Source: Ettlia oleoabundans
Lineage: Eukaryota; Chlorophyta; Chlorophyceae; Chlamydomonadales
Reading direction: 5' to 3'
Length of the DNA stretch: 64,000 nt
Assembly (NCBI GenBank): GCA_019693395.1
Contig: JAAMXP010001135.1
Span: forward strand, 1 to 64,000
Positions 13,401 through 24,864 of the stretch are shown one piece after another. The position numbers were made by a program, and so were the translations under genes. Position 1 is the first letter of the stretch. Each line of letters begins with the position of its first letter. The notes beneath the pieces are model-generated. The model saw nothing but the letters and a program-made list of their open reading frames with translations. It was not told the DNA's origin and searched no databases.

Positions 13401-15859
13401 GTAAAAAGAGGGCAGCAGTCAGCAGGCCAGCCCAACAGCATGCTGAAAGGGGACGCCATGATATCCCCAACAGGAGCAGGTGGGTAAGCACTGTTGCCAT
13501 TAGAGACTTCTGTGTGGCTGAATGTATACTGTAGTGGAATCAGCTTAGAAAGAATCAAAACCTTCTGCACAGGGAGTATGCTTTCCACAGGAACGCAGGC
13601 AAAGCCTCTGGGTGTCACCCTGCCGCATGAACATGGAATATACGATAACAAAGCTGAGGTACACACAGCTGGTTGTGGTGCTTACCCTGTGGCGTGAACT
13701 TGCGGCTGATCTCCACGAGAATCCGCTCTCCCGCCTCGATATGGAGTCCTGGCAGCACATCTGCCACGCGACGCTGGGCTTCCACATACATCTCGACCTG
13801 CAGCTTAGGTTTATCCAAAACATATGATGCATATCTTTGAAGCTTATTGGCACGAAATGTATGCCAGTGCGACCCGCTGCCAGCACTGCCACCAATACTG
13901 GCAGCACTCTCCCAAGCTGTTTGATGCCTGGGCTGCAAGTTTGTGGGCTAAATGGTTGACTTGAATGTGGATTTGTTCAGCAAGTCGCCAACTATTCATT
14001 AGCAAGGCCATTCCACTGGCATCACAAGCGCCACACAGCAGCCAGCACACACCAGACCTCACCTGCTTGAGGTTCTCGTTAACCACCACCTCGTACCGCC
14101 ACAGATTCTCAGAATATGCATCTGGATGACCCAGCGTGCTCAGCGCATGGTGCATGCCGTTCACGATGAACGCTTCCGAGACGCCTGAAAGCAAGTACAA
14201 ACGCCAACCTTTGAATTTGTGTGGCAGTTTGTCAACACACAAAACATGTTTGTGTTGGCAGAGCTAACCAGCACATCCCAGCCTACCTCCTTTCATTGCA
14301 GTCCTGCAGGAGTTTTTTTTACTTGAAAAGCCCAGCAATGGCAGATAAGCTCAGCCAGTAGCAGGCCAATCGTTGACGGGAAGGGTGTGACACCCTTCCA
14401 CGAACCTTGATCCTCATTGTAAGCCTCCCGCAGCACCCCTTCGTCTTTCCAGGTGTCGGTGCACAGCAGCAGCTGGCTTTGCTCCCCTGCCACGCTCCGC
14501 AGCTCACGCAGAAACTCGGCCGCCTCGCCGCTGCTGAAGTTGCCAACTGCAGGATCAAGAGTGAGGGAAAGGGCAGTAAATTAAAAAAAAATGCATTGGA
14601 ACCAGAACATTGCTGAAATATGCATTGTGCACAGCAGTGGCGTCTTATTGAAGATGCCCCGTGAACTAATTGAAGGGTTGAGTTGCCTCCTCATGGTTTT
14701 GTAACGTGGCATTTCAAACACCTGAAGAGCCGAGCCACAGGATGCTGAGCAGGGCATCTGGGTGGCGCTCCCGCACCGCCGCCACACCTCCCAGATACTC
14801 AGATTCCACCAGCTCCACCTACAGGCAGGCTTGGCAAGCAGGCAGGGTGAAACCTGACTTACCAAGGAAGACAAAAGCAATACCGGTGTGTGCCAGTCGA
14901 GTTGCTGCACCAGAGCAACTAGGACATAGCTGACAGGAGCCTCCCTGCCCGCCAGCAGTTGGGACTAGGGAGGCAAAGTACCACCACCAGCGCTTGCCTG
15001 CCCCTCTGGCAGCTCGGGCAGCAGGCGGCGCAGGTTGCGCTGCGTCTGACGCAGCGCTTCTGCAGAACAATCAACTCCACAGAAGTGGACTGGGCTGTCA
15101 CAACCATCGCTGCCTCTACCGCTGCCGCCGCCGTCGTCATAAACGTTGCTGTTGTTACTGCCCTGCCTGTTGATGTTGCCGTTGCCCTGCCTGTGCAGCA
15201 GCTCCCGCAGCAATATGGCAGTCTTGGTGCTGTCCCCGCAGCCGAGCTCCACCACTACGCTGCCGGGCGGAACATGGGCAGCGATGGCACGGGCATGCTG
15301 GCGGAGCAGGGCTTGCTCTGCTCGATAGGGATAGTAGGAGGGCAGACAAGTAATCTGCTCGTACAGCTGAGAGCCCCTATCATCATACAGGAAACTGCAT
15401 GCATGCCCAACACAAGGGGGAAGGCCTCATGACATGAGGGGATGTGGCCTTGCAGACGGGAGGGTGGGGTGCCAGGCATGAGCAGGCCCCATTCAAGCGG
15501 CAGGCAGACGAGGCCAGCTTCTGCCTGGCGGGAGTTGAAGTTATAGTTGGGTTTCTGGCAAAGCATCATGACTGGTAAATTTAGCTGTCCTGTGCTACTC
15601 GCCTGCAGGGCAGGTACTTGGGAGATCGCCTGAGCCCTCTGGCCAAGCTGTCAGGCACCCCCGCTGCCGGTGGCGCCGGCGCATGTGCCGTGCCACTCGC
15701 AGCGCAATGACCTGCATCTTCTGGCGCTTTCCCCTTGAATGATGCAACTTTTGCGGTGCCGTTCGCCTGGGTGGCTGACAGCGAGTGGTTGTCAGCAGCA
15801 GGACCTACACCGTCAGCTTCGTTGCCTGCCATTCTGGCGGGCGGAGGACTTCGACACAT
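10452..15859 (-). CDS. EGT1: Egt1-type ergothioneine synthase (EgtD-DinB-FGE fusion)
   Basis: Predicted to trimethylate histidine to hercynine and add cysteine oxidatively to give hercynylcysteine sulfoxide, the first two steps of ergothioneine synthesis. N-terminal EgtD-like methyltransferase: LRRSPKYLPC, FLYDDRGSQLYEQIT, YYPYRAEQALL, VVVELGCGDSTKTAILL (SAM loop), ILWLGSSVGNFS, DTWKDEGVLREAYNEDQG, ILVEISRKFT. Then DinB: CWQDTDSLFTHIL, HPFCFYYGHVAAF, RGIDPSVL, VLEHERMHQ (metal-ligand type). C-terminal FGE-sulfatase domain: FLCIPAGQV, HGFLWDCEMG, ARLLTEAEWEHAA, GGWEWTSSVF, YPEFSTDFHDGQHYVLRGSS, ending FRMVRAMEQ then stop. Methyltransferase first is the fungal Egt1 order; OvoA has it last. Early exons 15859-15603, 15394-14998 and 14818-14722 join in phase, two through GC-AG donors. 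Start ATG 15859 or in-frame 15832. Product specificity (ergothioneine or ovothiol) is inferred from domain order. Confidence 0.87.
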
Positions 15860-16029
15860 GGTGGATCGTTTAGATGCAACAACGGGACGCAAGCAAAGTG
15901 CTACAATGAAATGACGTGAGCTTTCAAGTGTTGGCAGGTCCAATGTTTCGGGCAGTGTGAATATACGGAACTCTACCAGCACGATCTGGCCCGGATAATA
16001 GGGATAATAGATCGACTTTCAATGATGAT

Positions 16030-17869
16030 TTATGACGTGTCGGCCCATCGGAGGAGGCCTTGCCATGCATGCAGGTCATGGGAGGGAGTGCTGTGCCGCC
16101 ACCTGGCCGGCTTCACCGCCACTTCCTCCACCGCGCCCGAGCCGCTGTGCAGCCGCAGCACTGGATCCAGCAGGCTCGACTTTTCCACTCGGCAGGGCGC
16201 GCCACGATCCATGGCAAGCGACGGATAGGATATGAAGTGTCGCTGGCGGGCTCTGGTTGCTGCCACATGGGCCAGCCGCCGCTGCTCCTCTCCATGGGCG
16301 AGATGAAGGGGGACACCAGGGTGCAGCTTTAGGGCAGCATACCTGGTGTATATGCAGCCAAGCTTCCATTACAACAACTTGAAGTGCAAGCAGGTGCTCA
16401 AGACATGCTTGGACGCAGCTATAAGGGGTGCCTTGCGTGCCCCATGTTAGCTTGTTAAGGCTGCCTTGAGGCTAACCGCATTCTCTTGCACCCCAGCAGG
16501 GCCTTCAGCGCTCCAAAAGGCCCAGCGTCACAAAGGAACAGAGGGTCACACAACCAGACAGACAGTGTTGCTACAGATGGCTCACCCAGGTCTTCTACGT
16601 CTCCGCCCACAGAGGGAGCCTCGACGTTACCCAAACGCAATGGCCCAAGGGGATGGGGCGGCTACACAAAGGCGCCAACATTGCAGTAGCATACGGTTAG
16701 CTCAGCACAACTACGCCACAAGGGGCATCATTTCAGTGACATTGGTTGGGAATCTGCCCATCGCAGGCAAACAATATCAAGACGAGTGTTGGCCGCTCTG
16801 CAGCACCCCCACACCCCAATCGCCCCCACCATCCCACCACCATTGAGACTGTCCGTGTGCCCAGGGATTCAGGCTCTGAATGCCATAGGCTTGCCTGCGG
16901 CTTCAACACACTCAACACACCGGGTCGGGGCGATACTCTGAGGGAAAGAAGCCTTCATACCAGCGAGGTGAGCCACAAAGTCCCACTCCAAGCCTTTTGC
17001 TGCAACGTGGTAAAACAGCACAGCAGCCCGGTTCAGCAGTGGACCGCCAGGAGCTTGGCCACAACCATCATGTCACCACAGAAAAGCGAAGACGGCACAC
17101 AGGTTGAAGTTTGGGGGACCCATGCTGCATGCTGCACCCAGTCATGCGAGGGAAACGGACCAACCTGAGTGGATGGTGCTGATTACCACGCCCCGGTTTA
17201 AAGGGCTGACGCCAGACTGCGGACACCATTGTGTGGCTCAGGTACAACGTTGGGCGACTGCGGATGGTCCGATAGTCCAATGCTCATGTGGCAAGTCACA
17301 GCAGACAGCAGTGAGGGGTAGAGGGATGCAGCACAGCAATGCAGGCAGCAGCGCCTTCCGAGGCTGTGCAGACAGCTGAGTATGAAATGCTGGGAAACTC
17401 ACCTCTCCAGTGCTGCGTGCATTTACCAGCAGTGGGGCACCCAGCTCCGGGTCTAGGCTGATGTACGCCAGGAAATCCTGCAGTGGTGGACAAAAAAAGC
17501 AACCCTACAGGTGGAAACCAGCTTGGAGGTGGGACAGGGCAATGCAAGGGATGCATGATACTGACAAAATGTGCAGCAGCAGCCAACAAATCATCGGCTG
17601 CACGCAGGATCAAGCAGTGCACAGTTGGAGGGATGATCGCTCACCCGTAGCGCCTGAGCGCCCCTGCCGTCCTCAGCCTCTGCTGCTGGTTGGGGTTCGG
17701 TCCCAGGAGTCAGCCTGAGCTGCCTGCTCGGCGCCGTCGCCGTCCCTGCCATTAACTTCCGCTGTGTCGCTAGACTGGTCGTCCCGCCAGGCCACAGGCC
17801 GCCAGCCTTAACAGCGGTGGCTGAGGAGAAGGCCAGAGCGTCCCTTTGGACCACCACCAGTGCGCCCAT
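16030..17869 (-). CDS. Unrecognised gene, partly resolved exons
   Basis: I do not recognise this protein. Exon 17869-17645 starts MGALVVVQRDALAFSSATAV, which could be an organelle targeting sequence, and ends at a GTGAGC donor. It joins in phase to 17477-17403 (DFLAYISLDPELGAPLLVNA), ended by a GTGAGT donor. A last exon near 16328-16030 (HGEEQRRLAHVAATRARQ, then SLLDPVLRLHSGSGAVEEV) reads to a TAA. Exons between about 16,450 and 17,290 could not be fixed; CDAGPFGALKALLGC near 16540-16480 is one candidate. The last exon may belong to a separate gene. It lies head-to-tail just upstream of the EGT1-like gene. Confidence 0.4.
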
Positions 17870-18414
17870 GAGCTTGCATTAAAACACAAAGTTGTCCTGC
17901 GATTGAAGCAACAGCATGATAGCGGGTGTACACTCAACATTCTAGACTATATCTGGTTTGGAGTTTGTTAATGATCCGAAATATATTCTGTGGCTAGCAA
18001 TCCACGAACAGAAATTTAAATAGGGAAACTAGCTGCAAATTGTAACCCAATAGCATTGTTGCAAGTGCCGGCAGCAAGCCAGGTCAGCGGAAGAGCACAA
18101 GCAGCCGCCTACAAGCAGCAAAAGTTGTGGCCCGCCAGGATGTTGCGCCAAGAAGTTCTAACTCAGCAATGACGCCTCAGGCACATGTAACAAACACACA
18201 GCTTGTGAGCCATGCCTACAGCGGTCTAGTTACCCACCTGTGCTGAGCCTGCAGCAGCTGGAGGTTCATCGGGTGCAGGCAGCGGGGCGCCTGCAGCTCC
18301 TGCCTGGCTCGAACCAGAGCCCCCTGCTGCGTCCCCGCCTTGTCCTTGCTGCTGCTGCTGCTCCCCTTTTGTTGTCGCTTCTCCATCTGCAGCTGCTCTC
18401 CCAGCGCCTGGCCC
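17870..18414. other. Intergenic, no gene seen
   Basis: AT-richer stretch (17,880-18,050) upstream of the 17869 start, then CAG/CTG-rich sequence probably in the 3' part of the helicase-like locus. No supported exon. Confidence 0.45.
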
Positions 18415-18850
18415 TTAACTGACAGCTGTGTCAGTCTCATCAGCAGCAGCGGCAGCAGCTACAGAAGGGGCCTGAACTCCCTCCACACCCTCATCGTCAC
18501 TTTCCACCTCACTGTCAGATGCTGAGCCCTCCTTCCCAGCCTTTTCCCGCTGCATCTCATGCTTCAACCTGTGTTCAGTGGAACAACTAAAAAGGCTTGG
18601 TGGGATGAAGTTGTAGGGGCCGGCTTAAAGCAGGTATGCAGAATAGAAAAGTTTGGCATCCTTACTATCTTAGAGCCCTTGCCTGATGCAGCAGGTAGGC
18701 AACCCGATGCATGATGGCTGTCGTTTTGCCTGTTCCTGCGCAGGCCAGAACCAGCAGGGGCTGGTTGGGATCGTGTGTCACCACAGATCGCTGCTCATTG
18801 TTGAGCAGAACGCGCTGTGGGGCTGTTGACAGTGGCAGCGGCGGCGCGGG
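18415..18850 (-). pseudogene. UvrD-type SF1 helicase N-terminal fragment
   Basis: The exon ending at 18666 reads [20 protein letters not shown] then [20 protein letters not shown]. This is the Q-motif region, Walker A (AGTGKT) and motif Ia surroundings of UvrD/PcrA/Srs2-type helicases. Using a GTAAGG donor at 18665 and acceptor before 18586, the frame continues LKHEMQREKAGKEGSASDSE and an acidic Ala-rich tail to TAA at 18415. None of the later helicase motifs (DExx box, motifs III-VI) follow, whereas the family needs about 600 residues. No in-frame ATG was found directly upstream. It may be a decayed fragment, a short truncated protein, or a mis-assembled gene. Pseudogene is my best label, not certain. 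Confidence 0.5.
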
Positions 18851-19450
18851 TGGCGCCTGCTGGCCGACGCAGGCCGACGTAGGACGGAACCGCGGTATTT
18901 ACTGCCGCCTGCAGCAGCTGTCGCAGGTGAATAGCACCATCTGGCGACCTGCAACCGCCAAGAGGAGGAGTGACAAGTGGGTCCGCGCAATGTGGCTGTT
19001 GCAGCCGCATTTTGCACCCGGGACCTCCAAGCTTACCGGACAGCCATCCCGGCTAAGAGCTTGCTGCGCTACAAGGCAGCGGTGTCCGCCATGTGTCGGT
19101 GGCAACCGCCGCGAGGAGCCAGCACACCAAGCTTATTCAGCCGTGTTCCTAGGCTTTTGTAATGGCAACAAAGTAAGTTTGCAAGAAGATGAAGCGCCCT
19201 CTCGGTCCCTGCTGCAACATGCTGTGGCGGCAGGGTGGCGGCGGTACTGATGGCAAGGTGTCGGCTAACAGGGGTCACAAAACTTGTGCAGGGCAAAGCT
19301 AAGAAAGCAATCAAAGAGAAAGTGGTACAATTCCGCAATATCAGTAGCTATGCGTAGACAATAAGAAGCAATGGTGTAAACCTCGACAATATGAGCATTG
19401 GTAAGAGCGTGTGCCATTATGTCGGTTGCAGTTTGTTGCCCACTCCAACA
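18851..19450. other. Intergenic, no gene confirmed
   Basis: Holds whatever 5' exon the helicase fragment may have and the 3' flank of the FAD oxidase gene. Open frames on both strands show no recognised domain. Confidence 0.4.
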
Positions 19451-20295
19451 TCACTCGCAACCGGGGAAGTTGAGAGGAACTCCTTGTGCAGAGGCAAACA
19501 CCTGGCGCGGGTCATACTTGCGTTTCAGCTCCATCAGGCCACACAAGTTGGATCCGTAATACAATTCAAGGGCACGGCTGGCAGGCTGGTAGGAGACGGA
19601 TGGGTAGTTTTGGTACGCACCTCGTGGGTTGCTGAGCAGGCCGTCCCACCTGCACCAGACTCAGAACCGTGTGAACAAAAAGTGACACGTTATCAAAGCA
19701 GCAGCATTAGGGGACTATGGTAGAAGGACAATGCATATGCCAGTTGTTGCCCCACACAGCAGCTCTGCCCCTACCCATGGCAGAGCAACCCTCCCGCATG
19801 CACCATCCCACCCAACTCCAACCCAAAAGCAGCCCGTCACTTCAACCCTGCCTGCCACAGGAAAGATACCACATCTCCCATCCTACACCCACCCCATCAC
19901 GACCTCCCACTGCATCTTGCGCACCTTTCGTCGTACAACGCGTTCAACCAAGCCTGTGAGGCATCCTGGTTGCCAGCCACAGACAGGAAGAAAGAATCCA
20001 CCACCAGATCAAAACCAACATCGCGGTGCACATACGCTGTGTCATGTGCCGGCACATCAGAGACAGCACCTGTGGCAATGGAGAATGCAGTGCACCAACT
20101 GGTACTGAGAGCTGGTATTGCGAGCATGCCATTTCAGTTGGACAGCCAGGCGGCTGGCGGGCGGCCTGGTAAACCAGCAGGGGCTGGTATTGATAGCAAA
20201 GGCTGGTCTGGCCGGTATGGGCTGGTATTGATAGCAGTGCAAGTGAACTAGACAGGCAAGGCCGCCAGTCTGGTATACTGCGCGCCTGCCAACCT

Positions 20296-20326
<31 letters not shown>

Positions 20327-23183
20327 AGAAAGACGGCCAAGCAGCAGCGCAACACGGACGCAAACACGAGGACTTGTCCCGTACTCAATTGAACCAAGGA
20401 ACCGCTGCAGCTTGCATCAACCGCACCTTCCACTGCCTCAAAGTAAGCATATGTAAAAGCCGGGCCAGTATAGTTCGCAGGGTATGCGGGCCAGGACAGC
20501 CAGCCATCCACAATGCTCCGCATCTCTTCCAGCGTCAGCCGTCTGTCCACGTACTGCCCCAGCTTCAGCTCCCAAAGGGCCGGCTTCATGCCAGGTGGCG
20601 GCGAGGCGGCGATGATGTTGTCCTCCAAGGCATCCTGCACCGGACAGCCCGCACCGGTTCTAGGATTTAGTTATAGCAGGTACATTGGGCAAGAACTGAA
20701 CAGCTCACTCAGCCAGGGTATGGTGCAGCAGCAACAAACTGTGCCAATCAGCTGTTTGAGCGCAATGTTGGTTGCAACTTCCCACCGCGAACAGCTGCAC
20801 ACTGCGTACACTTGCACAGTTGGCAAGCGCATGCAAATTCAACAAGCAGGCAGGCATTGTTCAGATATGATGAGGATGGCTGCCGGTTTTCATATACTGA
20901 CCAGGCGGTTATGCACAGCCTATGGTCGCCACTAGGCGGTGCTGGGTAGCCTACAGTCATGACAAGGCGGTATTGGGCAGCCTAATGCCCTTGTTAGCGC
21001 TTGCTGTGCAGCCAGCTCACCATCAGACCCGACAACTGGGAAGTGGGAATGCGTGCGATCGTTCTGTTGATCATCTTCAGATCCTCAAACGGCTGTAACA
21101 ACTCCCGTAGCTTCTTTCTAGCGTCCGGCCCCTCATTTGTGTAAATGCCATACATGACCAGCAGCTGCTGCCCGGTGCTGCGGTCCCCGTAGAAATGGGG
21201 ATACAGGCTCAGCTTCCTGGTGCCCTTGTTGAGGAACTGGTCCTGCCAGGTCAGCAGCACCCGGGCAGCACGCTGTGGATTTGCCGCCACGTCCCATGTT
21301 GCGTTGTAGATAAGAACCTGCGGCTGGCGGAAGATCCTGCAGCAGGTAGTAACACAGATAAGGATGGCAATACGCGCATTAGGCTCAGCTTTCAAGCTGG
21401 TTGCCGTGCTAACTTTCTAGCTCCGTATATGCAAGTGTGAGGCAGGTGCTTAGGCTTGCCCCCACCTGGCACGAAAGTGCAGCTAGTCTTTACTTCTGCC
21501 CCAGCTTGTCTGCATAACATAACTGCACAAATGTGCCATTAGGTTTCAACTGCTCAGCTCACTTGTAAGTCAATCCTGTGACGATGCCAAAGTTCTGGTG
21601 GCCGCCTCCCCGCAATCCCCTACAAGAGCCACAGGTGATTTAAGAAGAGCACAGGGGCTTGGAACATATCTACATTTGTTATGGTGATTGTGAAGCTCAC
21701 AGCAGTGCACCGCCATGGGAGTGCTGGTCCCCAGCAGCACCCACCAAAACAGGTCGGCATATGGCCCGGTTGCGTTGGCCACCACCAGACGCCCGTCTGG
21801 CAGCACCACGCTGTAGGCCACCACATTGTCCGACCCCAACCTGCACACTCAGGTTTTAAAAATTGATGAGCGCTTTGCTATTAGACCCGGGGGCAGCCGA
21901 GCGGTGACGGTGTGCAGCAAAGGCTGAAAATTTGTAACTACTGTGCATAGGTGGTGTGCGCATGGTATGCTAGATTGTCAAGGACATCGGTGGACAGACG
22001 ATTAATCGAGGTACCAGAGCCACACCCTTTGCTCTTAGACAACTTGCCCCAGCCGCCGCCAAGGGTGTAGCCACTGATGCCTGCCAAAAGAATGAAAAGG
22101 ATGGAGTTGGACAGGTGCATAGACCCAGTTTGAAAGAGCAGGTCCAACACAGCAGCTCATACAAGCAGTGAGCCGGCATGCAGCTCAACAACTTGCACCC
22201 ACCAACGTCAGGGCAGTCTCCTTGCAGTGCCGCCAAGCCGTGTGGCTCCAGTGCAGCAGTCAGATCACGGAAACGAACGCCCGCTTGCATCACTGCCTCA
22301 TCGCGTTCTGGGAACAGCTCAATCTGCAGGGAGCATATGAAGAGATACAGGGAGCAAGCAGTGAAGCATGGAAGGGAACACCACCGGCCTACCCTTGAAT
22401 GGTGGATGGTTTGCGGCTTTGCTGCGTAGCACCATTCCTGGAGTTCCAACTGCAGGCCAGTTCTTGCCAACTGCCGTCCAGATTCACCTGTGTCATGCCT
22501 GAGACGTCCACCACTACGCCACCTTGGCAGATTGAGGCTCCGGTGGAGTCGTGCCCTCCGGCGCGCGGGCAGAGCGGCAGGTTGCGGGTGGCGGCAAAGG
22601 TGACTACGGCTGCGACATCTTGCTCGCTGCCACAGTATACAAGCATCAGGGGAGAGATACCGTTGAACATCACATTCACATTTTGAGTGAGGTTCCTGGC
22701 GTGCTCGTACTGCAGAAGGGAGGGAAGGTGGGAGCCAGGTGCGGCTGCAGGGTAAGAGGTTGAGATTGGGGAAAGGGTTGTGGTTGCCTGGTGCAATGGC
22801 ATCTCTAGTGGTCCCCCCACATGCAAAACACTAGGAGAGAAGAGAGGTGGGGGGCCCAGATTATGGAGGCAAAGCTGTGGAAGAGAAGCGAGGTGGGGGG
22901 CCAGGTTACAGCTGCAAAGCTAGCCCCAGCAACCAGGGAAAGAGGGGAGACACGAGAGTGGCCGCCTCCTTAACGCTGTAGGGGTGGCAGAATTGTTGGC
23001 GCCCACATACCTGCGGCTGCCCTAAGAGCACCACATTGCCATCCAGGGAGTTTATGAACTGTAACACGTCAGCCTCAGTGGCGTTCAGCTCGCGCCAGAG
23101 GGCGCTGTGGGTGGGAAAGGCCAGGCTTTCGGCTCCATCCTCGGCCAGCAACCATCGCCGGCCGCCAGATCGTTGTGACAGGC
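19451..23183 (-). CDS. Berberine-bridge-enzyme-like FAD-linked oxidase
   Basis: FAD-binding_4 plus BBE oxidoreductase, usually secreted, oxidising sugars, alcohols or alkaloid-type substrates with O2 and releasing H2O2. Visible order: LALWREL-type helix region (ELNATEADVLQFINSLDGNV) at 23183-23012; ISPLMLVYCGSEQDVAAVV; CPRAGGHDSTGAS, whose His fits 8-alpha attachment of FAD; LQGDCPDVG, whose Cys fits 6-S-cysteinyl attachment; SGYTLGGGWGKLSKSKGCGS; VVLPDGRLVVANATGPYADL; GGGHQNFGIVTGLTY. The substrate domain spans about 21340-19924, and the C-terminal BBE box reads NYPSVSYQPASRALELYYGS, LKRKYDPRQVF, with TGA at 19451. Both flavin-attachment residues are present, so a bicovalent FAD is likely. 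About ten exons. The first visible exon begins at an acceptor, so the start and any signal peptide lie upstream of 23183 and are not resolved. Confidence 0.85.
20296..20325. repeat. (GGCA)n tetranucleotide repeat
   Basis: About 7.5 uninterrupted GGCA units in an intron of the FAD oxidase gene. Confidence 0.9.
20903..20993. repeat. Three-copy 31-bp minisatellite
   Basis: Copies start at 20903, 20934 and 20965, each beginning AGGCGGT and containing CAGCCTA or TAGCCTA. In an intron of the FAD oxidase gene. Confidence 0.8.
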
Positions 23184-24864
23184 CTACACCACAATTTTGC
23201 GCAAGATTGGATGTTCAGCGAGGGGAACAAGTTGGACGGTGTGTGCAAGGGACGTTGAAGTGGTGAATGATCAGAGGGTTCGGGCACCGCCATGTAGGGA
23301 ACTCTTCGCGGGCGGCGCCGCTCAGTAGGCGGCGTGCCTACCCCAGGGCTCTGCGCGCTGGCGGTACGCCCTTCTAGCCTCGCTCGACACCGTGAGTAGA
23401 CTTAACATGCAGAAGGCGCCATAGAGGGCGACACGAATGCACCGCATCTCCGGACTGGTGGGCAAGGGAGGCTATTCGAGCGTTCCCCCTTCGCTGCCTC
23501 CTTCCCTACTAGGTCTTTTGACCCATGACAAGGGCTAATGTAGGGTTGCTGCACCATATCGCCGGAGCTGCTGTGCATGGCATGATGGCGCCCGGCAAGC
23601 CTTGGGTCTCGTACCATGGGCATTCAGAAACTGTGCAATGCGCAAAGGTGCGCATGCACGGCCTGATTTACGGCCTGTGAATACCGTCGTTTCCGCCCGA
23701 CAGCCTGAGGCGGTCTCTGAGCACTGCCGCCAGCGCTGCCGACTCGTCAAGACTGCCGAGGGGCTCAGCTCAGGCCGCATCTGCAGACGGGGGCAGAGGC
23801 CCCTGCTATCCGTGATTTCTGCGCTGCAGCAGCTTGTGGGGCTACTGGAAGTGTGCCAAGCTTGGTGGGCCCAGCGTGTGTTCACTGCAGAGCAGGGGAT
23901 CAGGGGTGGCGCCGGTAGCACAAAACCATGGCCAAGCTTTTTAAATAGCTTGACTGCCATGACGCCTCCTTGTTTGATAAATGATTTCATGCTTTTGCGC
24001 AAGACGCCTCCTTTTTCGTTGACTGATTGCATGCTTGCGCAAGGCGTGGCATCAGCCCAGGCGGGAGTGCTGCCGGCTTGCCACAGCAGCAGGAGCAGCG
24101 GAGGTAACTCCAGGCTTGCCCAGGGTCGTCCTGCCAGCCACCATAACTGCTATACCTGTTTTTCTGAGTGTCTCCCACGCCTTCAAGATCATGCGGCCAG
24201 GCGCTGTAGCAACTTGGTATGTTCTCGCGAGGCTGCTGCCAGCTACAGACAGACAGCAACCCCCTCCTGATCACTGCCATGTAATGCGTGCTCCTGAAAG
24301 ACAGGCCTTGTAAATTTAACCGTTTCGAATGCCGGCCCTTGTAACAGACAATGTTTCAAGCCTAGTGTTCTTTTGTCAATGGTCGGAGCTGGATTGCAGC
24401 AAGCAGCCAGTGGGCATGGTGGGGCCGTTGGACAGGGCGCACCCTTGACTGTCAGATGCGGATTTCACAGGAGGACTGCATAAAAGCGCCTGCAGCTGCT
24501 AAGCTCGCCGGGCTTTTCCTTCTCATGCAGGCATGCACAGTGCGGCCTGCTGCTGTGGCGGCACAGCGGCGGCATGCGCCAGCTCAGCTGCTCTGCTAGA
24601 GGTTGCTGAACAACAGCTGATTGCCCGATCGCGTCTCTTGGCACTGCTAAGGCGCAATTTGAATGTTGAAGAGTGCGTGCTGCGCTCCCAATGAGCCGGT
24701 TCTATCACCCCGCTGCTTCATTTCAGCAGCTTGACGCCAGCAATCGTTTCTTGATCCGCCAACGCAACAATTGGCGGAGTGCGCTCCTGGATCGACAGGT
24801 GTGTGTGGCGCTGCCGGTGGCACCCGACCAACCCGTCGCCACTACCGCCTGAGTGTGAAGCCCC
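23184..24864. other. Divergent intergenic region, 1.7 kb
   Basis: Separates the minus-strand FAD oxidase from the plus-strand antenna gene, so it should hold both promoters and the missing first exon of the oxidase. An open frame of 222 codons (23602-24270 +) and one of 165 codons on the other strand show no domain and are probably non-coding. A CATAAAAG element at about 24479 could be a TATA-like site. Confidence 0.45.
23961..24043. repeat. Two-copy 41-bp tandem duplication
   Basis: Copies at 23961-24002 and 24003-24043 begin GACGCCTCCTT and end GCGCAA; the middle is diverged. Confidence 0.75.

Noticed and set aside
10452..15859. OvoA (ovothiol synthase) for the methyltransferase/DinB/FGE gene
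   Set aside because: In OvoA the methyltransferase is at the C-terminus; here it is N-terminal and carries EgtD-type motifs.
23602..24270. 222-codon plus-strand open frame with an overlapping 165-codon minus-strand frame
   Set aside because: No domain, biased but non-coherent sequence and no splice context; both strands are open by base composition alone.
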